Source: an uncultured Desulfuromonadales bacterium (GTDB taxonomy: Bacteria > Desulfobacterota > Desulfuromonadia > Desulfuromonadales > Geopsychrobacteraceae). From it: 45,467 nucleotides of DNA. Location: contig CALZHR010000207.1 of NCBI GenBank assembly GCA_945787335.1, positions 1 through 45,467 on the forward strand, given 5' to 3'. Below, piece by piece: positions 16,741 through 27,266 of this stretch (positions are counted from its first letter, which is position 1; each line of letters begins with the position of its first letter). A model generated the notes under the pieces. The model ran no database searches and was not told where the DNA came from. It was given only the letters and a program-made list of their open reading frames with translations. Both the position numbers and the translations under genes were made by a program.

Positions 16741-17520
16741 CTAGCCCTTCTTCTTTTTCACGACCTTGCGCGGTTCGAGCAGCCGGCCCAGCACCTTCTT
16801 CAGGCTGGTGGCATCCAGGTTGCGGGTCATCCCGCCATTGACCGCGACAGAGATCTTGCCGGTCTCCTCGGAGACGATGATCGCCACCGCGTCCGCCAAT
16901 TCGGTCAGGCCGATCGCCGCGCGGTGCCGGGTACCGAGCGTCTTGCTGATATCGCTGCTCTGGCTGAGCGGCAGAAAACACCCGGCCAGTTGCAGGCGCC
17001 CCTGCTGAACCACCAGCGCGCCATCGTGAATCGGCGAAGACGGCATAAAAATCGCGCGGATCAGCTCACTCTCGACCCGGGCATCGATCGAAGTCCCCGA
17101 CTCAAGCAGATCGTTGATCCCGGTCTCACGTTCGATGACGATCAAGGCGCCGATCTTCCGATTGCCAAGGGCGACAGAGGCTTTGACCATTTCCTCGATC
17201 ATCTCGGTTTCTTCCCGATAGGTCATACCGCCGAAGAACGGATTGCGGCCGACATGCATCAGCGCCCGGCGGATGTCGTTCTGGAAAATCACCACGATGA
17301 CCAGAATGATCGAGGAGAGGAAATTGCTTAAAAACCAGTTGAGGGTATGCAGATCACCGACCCGCGAGGCGAGGTAGACCACCAGGATCACCGCCAGTCC
17401 GAGCAGCATCTGTACCGCCCGGGTGCCTTTGATCAGCAGAATGATCCGGTAGATGATAAAAGCGACAATGCTGATATCGAGCAGATCGAGCAGGCGAATA
17501 TTGGCAAATACATCAAGCAT
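16741..17520 (-). CDS. cdaA: Membrane diadenylate cyclase CdaA (c-di-AMP synthase)
   Basis: Makes c-di-AMP from two ATP. Three N-terminal membrane helices (about 15-32, 37-55, 62-80) are followed by a short linker and a DAC domain. The DAC domain carries both signature motifs: DGA (166-168, in SSPIHDGALVV) and RHR (198-200, in GTRHRAAIGL). The ATG at 17520 gives 259 residues; a GTG at 17532 would add four, and neither has a strong SD. First gene of the cdaA-cdaR-glmM set. Its presence shows c-di-AMP signalling in this Gram-negative organism. Confidence 0.94.
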   Translation of the reverse strand: MLDVFANIRLLDLLDISIVAFIIYRIILLIKGTRAVQMLLGLAVILVVYLASRVGDLHTLNWFLSNFLSSIILVIVVIFQNDIRRALMHVGRNPFFGGMTYREETEMIEEMVKASVALGNRKIGALIVIERETGINDLLESGTSIDARVESELIRAIFMPSSPIHDGALVVQQGRLQLAGCFLPLSQSSDISKTLGTRHRAAIGLTELADAVAIIVSEETGKISVAVNGGMTRNLDATSLKKVLGRLLEPRKVVKKKKG

Positions 17521-17601
17521 TACTGCAGCCACCGACTGGCAGAGAGGAGAATAATATTACGGCACAAAGGAGACTGCCGAAACCGCACCGAAAAAACCGG
17601 G

Positions 17602-18461
17602 TCACTCGGGGAGCTGGCGCTCACGGATCGCCCAGGCGACCAGCAATGCGTCCCGCGCCGGCCGGACATCATGCACGCGGAAGAGCTGCACCCCCTGGGC
17701 GACCGCCAGCGCCAGGGTCGCCAGGGTCCCGGCCAGTCGTTGAGCCGGATCCGGCTGCCCGGTGATCATACCGATAAAACTCTTGCGCGACGTTCCCAGC
17801 AGAATCGGAAATCCAAGCGGATGAAAACGGCTCAGATGATGGAGAATCTCCAGGTTTCCCGTGGCGCTCTTGCCGAAGCCGATCCCCGGATCGATCGCCA
17901 GCTTACGCCGGCTAACCCCTGCCGCCAGGGCAACCTGGGCACTCTGCTGCAAGCTGGCGGACACCTCTGTCAGCAGATCCTGATAGTCGGTGTCCTGCTG
18001 CATCTCCTGCGGCCGGCCGCGCGTATGCATCAGGAATAAACCGGCGCCGGTCTCTGCGGCAACCGCAGCCATCTCCGCATCGAAGCTCAAGCCGCTGATG
18101 TCGTTGATGAAGTTGGCCCCCGCCTGCAGCGCGGCTTTGGCCACGACCGCCTTGGTGGTATCGATCGAAATCGGCAGGTCGGTTTCCTGCCGGAGGCGCT
18201 CGATCACCGGGATAACACGGCAAAGCTCTTCGTCGGCACTGACCGCCGCGGCACCCGGCCGGGTGCTTTCGCCGCCGATATCGAGCAGGTCAGCACCATC
18301 CCGGATAAGTATCAAACCCTGCTCCAGCGCCGCGTCGGTATGTGCATAGCGCCCGCCGTCGGAAAAGGAATCGGGGGTGACGTTGAGCACCCCCATGATC
18401 CGTGGGCGGCGCAGATCAAGCTGACAGCCACGGCCGTGCAGCACCTGCGCAGGGGTCTGGC

Positions 18462-18465
<4 letters not shown>
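17602..18465 (-). CDS. folP: Dihydropteroate synthase
   Basis: Joins p-aminobenzoate to the pterin pyrophosphate in folate synthesis and is the target of sulfonamides. The 287-residue TIM-barrel protein has [45 protein letters not shown] and GTSRKSFIG, all family signatures. The start is GTG at 18465, overlapping the ftsH stop by four bases (GTGA), so it is translationally coupled to ftsH. The ftsH-folP-glmM order is common in bacteria; here cdaA and cdaR lie between folP and glmM. Confidence 0.95.
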
Positions 18466-20432
<1,967 letters not shown>

Positions 20433-20562
20433 AATACCCCCGTGGAGTTTTTTTATCGATTACAGCGACCGGTTGCTTCGCTAACAAAAGGCTTGGAATT
20501 GGCAGGAAAAATTACCATAAAGAGCAAGGAGTCACAAGCTATTTGTCCTTCTTTTTGGCCCC

Positions 20563-21924
20563 TTAAATCAGCTCCAGGCGCAGAATCGCTCCGCCCCGCA
20601 GAGAGGCCGGGGCATGGCACGAGCGGCGCAGACCGACTAACCAGAGGATCGTTTCTCCATAGACCAGCAGCGGCGCCTTCGCCCGCTCCTCAAGTTCGAC
20701 CTGCTGATCGCTGAAATAGCGCTTCAAACGCTTCTGTCCGGCCATTCCCTGCGGGGCGAAACGATCACCAGGCTGCCAGCTCCGCACCCGCAGCGGTTCA
20801 TGCAGCTCTGCCAGAGAAAATTCAGCGATCCGCAGCGACTCCCCTTCCTGCTCCGCCTGCAGCACTGCCCGCAGCACCCGCCCATCCGGCAAGGTCAATT
20901 CTCCCGGCACCGGCAGCTCAAAATCGAAGGCCGGCGGCAACTCCGGCTCCTCCAGGCGCAGCCAGAGTTGACCGTAGCGCCGCGCAACCCAGCAGCCGGG
21001 CAGATCGAGCTGGGCCTGACTGCGCGCGCCGCACAGCAACTGTTCGACCGCCAGCAGATGTTCGGTCGCGATCCGCTGCAGATCGCCGCGCAGCTGTCGC
21101 AACGCCTCACGAATCATCCGCCGGCGCAGGGCCGGATGCAGTTCCAGCAACCGGCTTCGATCAAGGCGCATGCCGTCCTCGCAACTGAGCAATAAAGATG
21201 GAAAAACCTGCTCCAGCTGCTGCTGCCAGAAATCCTCTTCCAACTGCAGCTGCGTCGTCAGTGCGCCCAACCGCTCACCGAGTTGAGGGTTGATCTGCTC
21301 CAACTGCGGAATCAACTGATGGCGCAGACGGTTGCGCAGATAGCTCGGATCGCGGTTACTGGCGTCCTCAACCCAGCGCAGCCCCTGCTGCTCGGCATAG
21401 TCGAGAATCTGCTGCCGGCCGATCTCCAGCAGCGGCCGCCACCAGGGCCCCAGCAGCGGTCGCATGGCCGCCAATCCGCTGACGCCGCTACCGCGCACCA
21501 GGCGCAGGAAAAAGGTCTCCAGCTGATCGTCCCGATGGTGGGCCAAAGCAATCCGCTCGCAGCCCCGTTCTTCGGCGACCTGCTGCAAAAAGGAACGCCG
21601 CGCCTGACGCCCCGCCATCTCCAGACTTAAGCCCGCCTCTTTGGCGAGCCGCGGCACATCGCTGCTGCCAAGCGTGCAGGGCAGGCCCCAGCTCTGGCAC
21701 AAGTCACGCACGAACTCCGCATCCGCGCCACTTTCCGAACGGATCTGGTGATCCAGATGAGCCACCCGCAGCTCCACACCGCTGGCCGGCGCCACCGTGC
21801 GCAGCAGATGCAGCAACACCACCGAATCGACACCACCCGACACCGCAACCAGAATTGATTTCAACTCGGCAAGCTCGGCAGGCGCGAACAGGGAACGCAT
21901 ATTTTCAAGAGCATCAGTGTTCAC
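20563..21924 (-). CDS. tilS: tRNA(Ile)-lysidine synthase
   Basis: Modifies C34 of the CAU-anticodon tRNA-Ile to lysidine so that it reads AUA. The 453-residue protein has the PP-loop SGGVDS (29-34), RVAHLDHQIR, and the long C-terminal substrate-binding domains (TilS_C near SWQPGDRFAPQGMAGQKRLKRYF split over about 383-410). The start is GTG at 21924; no strong SD is seen, and ATG at 21900 is an alternative. It lies just downstream of two tRNA genes with CAT anticodons, though both appear to be methionine tRNAs. The upstream 35 bp are made of degenerate short repeats. Confidence 0.93.
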   Translation of the reverse strand: MNTDALENMRSLFAPAELAELKSILVAVSGGVDSVVLLHLLRTVAPASGVELRVAHLDHQIRSESGADAEFVRDLCQSWGLPCTLGSSDVPRLAKEAGLSLEMAGRQARRSFLQQVAEERGCERIALAHHRDDQLETFFLRLVRGSGVSGLAAMRPLLGPWWRPLLEIGRQQILDYAEQQGLRWVEDASNRDPSYLRNRLRHQLIPQLEQINPQLGERLGALTTQLQLEEDFWQQQLEQVFPSLLLSCEDGMRLDRSRLLELHPALRRRMIREALRQLRGDLQRIATEHLLAVEQLLCGARSQAQLDLPGCWVARRYGQLWLRLEEPELPPAFDFELPVPGELTLPDGRVLRAVLQAEQEGESLRIAEFSLAELHEPLRVRSWQPGDRFAPQGMAGQKRLKRYFSDQQVELEERAKAPLLVYGETILWLVGLRRSCHAPASLRGGAILRLELI

Positions 21925-21999
21925 AGTTTTTCACTGTTCATAGTTTACTATTTCACGAAAAGTACGGACAACTGAAGAACATGCTGAAAACTATAAACG

Positions 22000-22034
22000 A
22001 AAAAAGCCCTCCACGATAGCGTGAAGGGCTTTTA
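22000..22034 (-). terminator. Intrinsic terminator of the tRNA transcript
   Basis: AGCCCTCCACG (22005-22015) pairs with CGTGAAGGGCT (22020-22030) with one mismatch and a 4-nt loop. On the minus strand it is followed by a run of six Ts. Confidence 0.9.
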
Positions 22035-22036
22035 AA

Positions 22037-22113
22037 TGGTGGCGGTGCAGAGATTCGAACTCCGGACACTGCGGATATGAGCCGCATGCTCTAACCAACT
22101 GAGCTACACCGCC
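22037..22113 (-). tRNA. tRNA-Met (CAT), elongator type
   Basis: The 77-nt cloverleaf on the minus strand begins GGCGGTGTAGCTCAG. The anticodon loop is CTCATAT (anticodon CAT) on a GCGG/CCGC stem, the T loop is TTCGAAT and CCA is encoded. The acceptor stem pairs fully (GGCGGTG/CACCGCC) with discriminator A. The acceptor sequence resembles elongator tRNA-Met of other bacteria; the lysidine-modified tRNA-Ile2, which shares the CAT anticodon, is the alternative. Confidence 0.88.
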
Positions 22114-22148
22114 GAATCTATCTGAACTCCTCTTCGGAGGTTCGGCTT

Positions 22149-22225
<77 letters not shown>

Positions 22226-22302
22226 ACACGAGGCAGGAAAATAGTATCCTGCGCGGCAAATGTCAAGAAAAAAATCGGCGCTTATACCACTGTCAAAATG
22301 GC

Positions 22303-23040
22303 CTAAAGCCGCGAGACGAAGCCCTTTAAATTCTCCTTTTTTTCCATCAGCTGCTGCATCTTTTTAGCGGTCGCGCTATCAGCATAAGGGCCGATTTTCA
22401 CCCGGTACCAGATCCCCTTGGCGGCCAGGTCGGCTTCAGCGACAAACGTCGGGTAGCCTTTCTCGGCCAGGCGCTTTTTCAGCCGGCCGGCATCGGCGGC
22501 GGTGGAGAAGGAACCGACCTGCAGCGCATACTTTCCGGCCGGGTCTGTCTGCGGCAGGATGCTGGCGGGAAAATCGGCTGTCGGTTCGGGCTGTGCCGGG
22601 GCCGGAGCGGCAGCCACGGCGACGGTCTCTTTCTTAACGATCGGCTGCTCCGGCAGCTCGAGCGGCGGTTTGGCTGCCGGTGCCGGCTTCGCTTCCGGCG
22701 GCGGCAGGTTGATCCCACTGCCGAGCGGGGGCGACTCTTTGGCCAGCTTGTCGTAGAAGGTGAGCTTGGTCTCCTCCTGGGCGGCTTCTGACGGCTCCGC
22801 AGGAGTTGGCGTCGCAGGTTCCAGCTGGGGTGCCGGGACGACCTTTTCCGGGGCCTTGGCCACCAGGATCTTCTCGGCCGCCTGCTGCTTCTGCGCCAGT
22901 TCCCGTTTCGCCCCCCGGCTGCCGACCATCACGCCGAGGGCGAAGCTGGCCAGTGACACCACCAGCACCAGAATCAGCAGGAGAACGGCCTGTTTCTTTT
23001 CCATCCGGCGTTGCTTACGGGTCTTGGTCGCGGAATTCAT
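22303..23040 (-). CDS. SPOR-domain cell-division-type protein
   Basis: A roughly 245-residue bitopic protein. It has a basic cytoplasmic N-terminus (KTRKQRRMEKKQA), one membrane helix (about 18-38, VLLLILVLVVSLASFALGVMV broken over two segments), a long Pro/Ala/Glu-rich linker (about 45-165) and a C-terminal SPOR domain (about 168-245; YALQVGSFSTAADAGRLKKR, GIWYRVKIGPY). SPOR domains bind denuded peptidoglycan at the septum. GGAG precedes tandem ATGs at 23043 and 23040; the second has the better spacing. It follows argS by eight bases, a common pairing. Confidence 0.9.
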   Translation of the reverse strand: MNSATKTRKQRRMEKKQAVLLLILVLVVSLASFALGVMVGSRGAKRELAQKQQAAEKILVAKAPEKVVPAPQLEPATPTPAEPSEAAQEETKLTFYDKLAKESPPLGSGINLPPPEAKPAPAAKPPLELPEQPIVKKETVAVAAAPAPAQPEPTADFPASILPQTDPAGKYALQVGSFSTAADAGRLKKRLAEKGYPTFVAEADLAAKGIWYRVKIGPYADSATAKKMQQLMEKKENLKGFVSRL

Positions 23041-23051
23041 CATTTTACTCC

Positions 23052-24713
23052 TTACATTTTCTCCGGCGCCGACACGCCGAGAATCCGCAGTGCGTTGGCG
23101 AAGACGATGCGGACGCAGTTCACCAGGTAGAGGCGGGCCTGGGTGGCCGCCGGGTCATCCACCAGCACCCGGTGCCGATTGTAATAGCTGTGGAACTGGG
23201 CGGCCAGCTCCTGCAGGTAGAAGACCACCCGGTGCGGCTCGTAGTTGAGTGCCGCGCCGACGATTGCCTCCGGCAACCGCGCCAGCTGCTTGGCCAGGGC
23301 CAGCTCCTCGTCGAGCTGCAGCTTGCTGCAGTCGACCTGTGCCGGATCGGGCTGGGCGACTCCCGCTTCGGCGGCGTTGCGGTTGATGCTGCAGACCCGG
23401 GCGTGGGCATATTGAACATAATATACCGGGTTGTCACTGCTCTGTTGCTTGGCAAGCTCCAGGTCAAAATCGAGCTGGCTGTCGCAGCGCCGCATGAGGA
23501 AGAAGTAGCGGCAGGCGTCGCTGCCGACTTCGTCGATCACTTCGCGCAGGGTGATGAAGTTCCCTGAGCGCTTGCCCATGGTAAACGGCACGCCGTCGCG
23601 CAGCAGGTTGACCATCTGGATCAAGAGCACTTCGAGATCTTCCGGCGGATGGCCGAGCCCGCTCAACATCGCCTTCATGCGTGGAATGTAGCCGTGGTGG
23701 TCGGCACCCCAGACATCGATCACCCGGTCGAAGCCGCGATCGAACTTCTCCATATGGTAGGCGACATCGGAGGCGAAGTAGGTGCTGCTGCCATCCGACT
23801 TGATCAGCACCCGGTCCTTATCGTCGCCGTAATCGGTGGTGCGCAGCCAGAGCGCGCCCTCCTGCTCGAAGGTCAGCCCCTTCTCTTTGAGCTTGGCCAG
23901 CTCCATATCGACCATCGCGCGGTCGTAGAGGCTCTTTTCACTGTACCAGTTGTCGAAGCCGATGCCGAAGGCCTTGAGGTCGGCGGCGATCCACTCCAGC
24001 ACCCGCGCCACGCCGAAGCGGGCGCAGCGCTCGATCGCTTCCTCCTCAGCCAGGCCCCGCAAGTCCCCTTCGGCGTCAAGGTATTTGGCGGCCAGCTCAC
24101 GGATATACTCGGCCTGGTAGCCATCCTCGGGGAAGTCGATGGTCTCACCCTGCAGCTCGCGCAGCCGCAGCAGAATCGACAAGCCGAGGGTTTTCACCTG
24201 ATTGCCGGCATCATTGACATAATATTCGCGCTGCACGTCAAAGCCGGCCGCTTCGAGCACGGCTGCCACCGCGTCGCCGACCGCCGCGCCGCGGCCGTGG
24301 CCGATGTGCAGGGGACCGGTGGGGTTGGCGCTGACGAATTCGACCTGGATTTTCGTCCCCGCGCCGACTTGGCTGCGGCCATAGGCGTCACCGGCCTGCA
24401 TCACCTGGTCGAGCACCCCGTACCAGCAATTCGGCGCGAGGCGGAAATTGATAAACCCGGGGCCGGCGATCTCGATCTTCTCGCAGAGCGGGTTGCCCTG
24501 CAGCGCGGCCACCAGGGCCTCGGCGATCTGCCGCGGGGCCTTACGCTCCGCCTTGGCCATGGTCATTGCCAGGTTGGTGGCAAAATCGCCGTGATCGGGG
24601 TTCTTCGGGACCTCCAGCTGGATTTCCGCCGGGAGCTCCCCGGAGCTCAGCACCCCGGAGGCGTAACATTGCTGCAAGGCGGTGGAAATCGCCTGGCGTA
24701 ACTGGTCTTTCAT
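23052..24713 (-). CDS. argS: Arginyl-tRNA synthetase
   Basis: Class I synthetase charging tRNA-Arg. The 553-residue protein has an N-terminal Add-1 domain (about 1-85), the HIGH motif (136-139, in GPLHIGHGRGAAVGD), and MGKRSGNFITL in place of the KMSKS loop, as is usual in ArgS. The C-terminal DALR anticodon-binding domain (about 435-553) ends in VFANALRILGVSAPEKM. The ATG overlaps the ftsB stop by four bases (ATGA). Confidence 0.97.
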   Translation of the reverse strand: MKDQLRQAISTALQQCYASGVLSSGELPAEIQLEVPKNPDHGDFATNLAMTMAKAERKAPRQIAEALVAALQGNPLCEKIEIAGPGFINFRLAPNCWYGVLDQVMQAGDAYGRSQVGAGTKIQVEFVSANPTGPLHIGHGRGAAVGDAVAAVLEAAGFDVQREYYVNDAGNQVKTLGLSILLRLRELQGETIDFPEDGYQAEYIRELAAKYLDAEGDLRGLAEEEAIERCARFGVARVLEWIAADLKAFGIGFDNWYSEKSLYDRAMVDMELAKLKEKGLTFEQEGALWLRTTDYGDDKDRVLIKSDGSSTYFASDVAYHMEKFDRGFDRVIDVWGADHHGYIPRMKAMLSGLGHPPEDLEVLLIQMVNLLRDGVPFTMGKRSGNFITLREVIDEVGSDACRYFFLMRRCDSQLDFDLELAKQQSSDNPVYYVQYAHARVCSINRNAAEAGVAQPDPAQVDCSKLQLDEELALAKQLARLPEAIVGAALNYEPHRVVFYLQELAAQFHSYYNRHRVLVDDPAATQARLYLVNCVRIVFANALRILGVSAPEKM

Positions 24714-25048
24714 TTTGGTTTCTTACCCTTAGGTTGCGTCTCTGGCGCCGGGAGATGATAGATCAGCTCCCCTTCGCGCACCATGCCCAGTTTGGTCCGG
24801 GCCAGTTGTTCCCAGTAGTCTTTATCGTTGCGCAGCCGCTCGATCTCTTCGCGCAGCCGCTGCTGCTCCTGCTTGATCACTTCCAGCTGCTGCTCCAGCT
24901 GCTGCTGCTGTTTTTCCGCCTGCAGAATCCGCAGCACGCCACGATCACCGAACACGGCATAGCCGAGCATGATGATGATGATCACCAGCAGCCAGACACT
25001 GATCAGATTTCTGTTTCCGGTGCTGGCCGGCTCACGGGCAGGGGCCAA
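24710..25048 (-). CDS. ftsB: FtsB/DivIC-family septum protein
   Basis: A 112-residue bitopic protein with one membrane helix (about 18-36, SVWLLVIIIIMLGYAVFG), followed by a Gln/Glu-rich coiled coil (about 43-78, AEKQQQQLEQQLEVIKQEQQ). It then has the conserved segment YWEQLARTKLGMVREGELIY, typical of FtsB/DivIC, which joins FtsL and FtsQ in the divisome. The start is TTG at 25048 with GGAGG five bases upstream. Overlaps argS by four bases. Confidence 0.88.
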   Translation of the reverse strand: MAPAREPASTGNRNLISVWLLVIIIIMLGYAVFGDRGVLRILQAEKQQQQLEQQLEVIKQEQQRLREEIERLRNDKDYWEQLARTKLGMVREGELIYHLPAPETQPKGKKPK

Positions 25049-25187
25049 TCAGTCCTCCCAAATCCTGCAGGCAGAAGTTCGGCGTTCGTCACGCCGGCCC
25101 GTCAGTCGCTGAATTCGCTCTCCCCGGCGCGCTAGCTTCGCATGCCCGCGAAAACGCGTCAATCGTCTTTGCAAAATCAAAATGCTG

Positions 25188-27248
25188 CTAGCGTTCACTC
25201 AGGCTGGTGCCGAAACCGCCGACCGAGCCGACCCCCTTCATGAAAAAGCTCAGCATCAATGTCTGATCCTTTTCATGTTCGCGGAACGTCAACAGGGCAC
25301 TCCAGCATTGCTGGCGATATTCGACGCCGACAACGGACTCAAGCTGCTCGGCGCTGGCAAAATCGTAACGCTGCTGATAGCTCAGATAAAAGGGGTTGAG
25401 ATAAGATAACTCCAGCTTGAGCGAGCCGTAATCGACCTGAGTGTCGCGGTCGTTGCGATAATCGATGCTGATGGAGTTCTCCCGCTGATCATGAGCGCTG
25501 GCCTCGGCGGCGAACTTGCTCCATTCCCCCTGATCGATATCGAAAGTCGTATCGATGCGCAGCCGCGACCAGGCGGTCGGCAGCAGCGTCAATTCGCCCC
25601 GGATATTGGAGAAAGGCCGCTCTTCGGCTTCTTCGCGCAGATCATAACTCTGCGACAGGCGCAGGTAAGCAATATCCCGATAGGTACGGCTGCCGCTCTC
25701 CTGATCGAAGCGGGCCGTAAAACGCTGCACCAGGGCATACTCGAGACGGTTTGCCTCGACGATCCGGTCGCCGCTGTCAAAGCTGGGCAGGTGGCTCTGA
25801 TCGACCGCCGGCGTGTACTTATAGGTCACTTCCGGCTCAACGCTGTGGCGCAGCTTGCTCACCGGACCGATCGGCTGATCGTAGACCCGCTGCAGGCGGC
25901 TGGTGACCTTGGTGGAGAAATCAACGATCCCCTCCTGCTCGGCGGGCGAACCATCGCTCAGGCCCCAGTAGTAGCGGTCACGATAGCCGACTTCGGGATT
26001 CACCTCGAGGACATCCCAGAGCTGGAAACTGGCCGACAGGCTGGGCCGGAAAGACAGCCGTTGTCCGCGCAAGCCCTGATCGCGCCAGAAGTTGCTGTAT
26101 TCGCTGGCAAAGGCGTAGTAGAAAGGCGTCCGGGCAATGCGCTGGCGGTTATAATCGAAGTTGATCCGCGGCAGCAGCTGCAGCGTCGTCGGATCATCGA
26201 ACTCCAGGTCTTTGGTATATTTCAGCTGACCGACCAGGTTGGCCCTGCCCCAGTTCCTGCTCAGCGAGAAAATCGACTGGACCTTGTCCTTGTTGTACTC
26301 CTCGGCGACTTCGCCGAAATCCTCAAAGTACTGATCATCATTGACATAAACCGCGTCGGCCACCATCCGCACGCCACCCGGGATAACGCCATTGTGCTGC
26401 CATTCCAGGGCATAGCGTTCCTCGTCAATACTGACGCCGTCGACCTGATCGACATCGATGTGGTAGACGCGTGCTTCGCCGGCATTCGCTTTGCCGAAGA
26501 TGTAACGGTATTCGAGCCCCTTACCGAACCCCATCTCGGAGAGATAGTCAAAATAGAAGGTGGCATCCTGGTTGATGCCGAGAACCTGGTAGTAGGCGCC
26601 GCTGAACTGGGTGCCGCGCTTCTCGGAATAACCGACGCTCGGAATCAGGAAACCCGACTCGCGATCGTCTTTCGCCGGATAGATCAGGTAGGGAACATAA
26701 AACGAGGGGATATCCTTCAGATAAAAGACCGCGTTTTTGGCCCGGGCGTAGCCATCGAGGGTCACGTCGAGCTGGCTGGCGCCGAACTTCCAGGAAGGCA
26801 CCTCCCCGTCGCAGGTGGTAAAGGTCCCTTCACTGATCCGGTAATCGAGTTCGCCGCGCTTCTCGATCGATTTGCCGCGCACGTGCAGATTCTGCTCGCG
26901 CAGGAAAACATGGCCGTCCTCGACCCTGCCGGTCCCCTGGTCGAGATCGTAGACTATTTTGCTGCCGGTCATGGTTTCATCCGGCGATTTCAGTTCGACA
27001 TCCCCTTCCGCTTCAACCTCGCCGCTCTGCTGATTCCACCAGAGGATCCGACTGCGCAGCTGCATCTCCCCCTGCTGCATCTGCACGTTGCCGGTCGCCC
27101 GGTAACGGCCGGTCTGCTTATCGTAGCTCACCTCATCCGCTTCCAGATTGACCGGCACCCCGGACGCACCGACCTGCCCCCAATCGGCAGCGGCGGCCGG
27201 CAGCGAGACAATCAGCACTCCGAGCAGAAGAATAAAACGCAGCAACAT
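25188..27248 (-). CDS. lptD: LPS-assembly protein LptD
   Basis: Outer-membrane beta-barrel that inserts lipopolysaccharide into the outer leaflet. The 686-residue protein has a signal peptide (about 1-21, ending PAAAAD) and an N-terminal OstA/LptA-like jellyroll (about 30-165; NLEADEVSYDKQTGRYRATGNVQM and DLDQGTGRVEDGHVFLRE). A long barrel region rich in alternating aromatics follows. The terminal residue is Arg rather than the aromatic usual at barrel ends. The ATG at 27248 is chosen over a TTG at 27251; no strong SD is visible. The folC gene ends 16 bp upstream. Confidence 0.92.
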   Translation of the reverse strand: MLLRFILLLGVLIVSLPAAAADWGQVGASGVPVNLEADEVSYDKQTGRYRATGNVQMQQGEMQLRSRILWWNQQSGEVEAEGDVELKSPDETMTGSKIVYDLDQGTGRVEDGHVFLREQNLHVRGKSIEKRGELDYRISEGTFTTCDGEVPSWKFGASQLDVTLDGYARAKNAVFYLKDIPSFYVPYLIYPAKDDRESGFLIPSVGYSEKRGTQFSGAYYQVLGINQDATFYFDYLSEMGFGKGLEYRYIFGKANAGEARVYHIDVDQVDGVSIDEERYALEWQHNGVIPGGVRMVADAVYVNDDQYFEDFGEVAEEYNKDKVQSIFSLSRNWGRANLVGQLKYTKDLEFDDPTTLQLLPRINFDYNRQRIARTPFYYAFASEYSNFWRDQGLRGQRLSFRPSLSASFQLWDVLEVNPEVGYRDRYYWGLSDGSPAEQEGIVDFSTKVTSRLQRVYDQPIGPVSKLRHSVEPEVTYKYTPAVDQSHLPSFDSGDRIVEANRLEYALVQRFTARFDQESGSRTYRDIAYLRLSQSYDLREEAEERPFSNIRGELTLLPTAWSRLRIDTTFDIDQGEWSKFAAEASAHDQRENSISIDYRNDRDTQVDYGSLKLELSYLNPFYLSYQQRYDFASAEQLESVVGVEYRQQCWSALLTFREHEKDQTLMLSFFMKGVGSVGGFGTSLSER

Positions 27249-27266
27249 CAATAAAATCCGGAAAAT

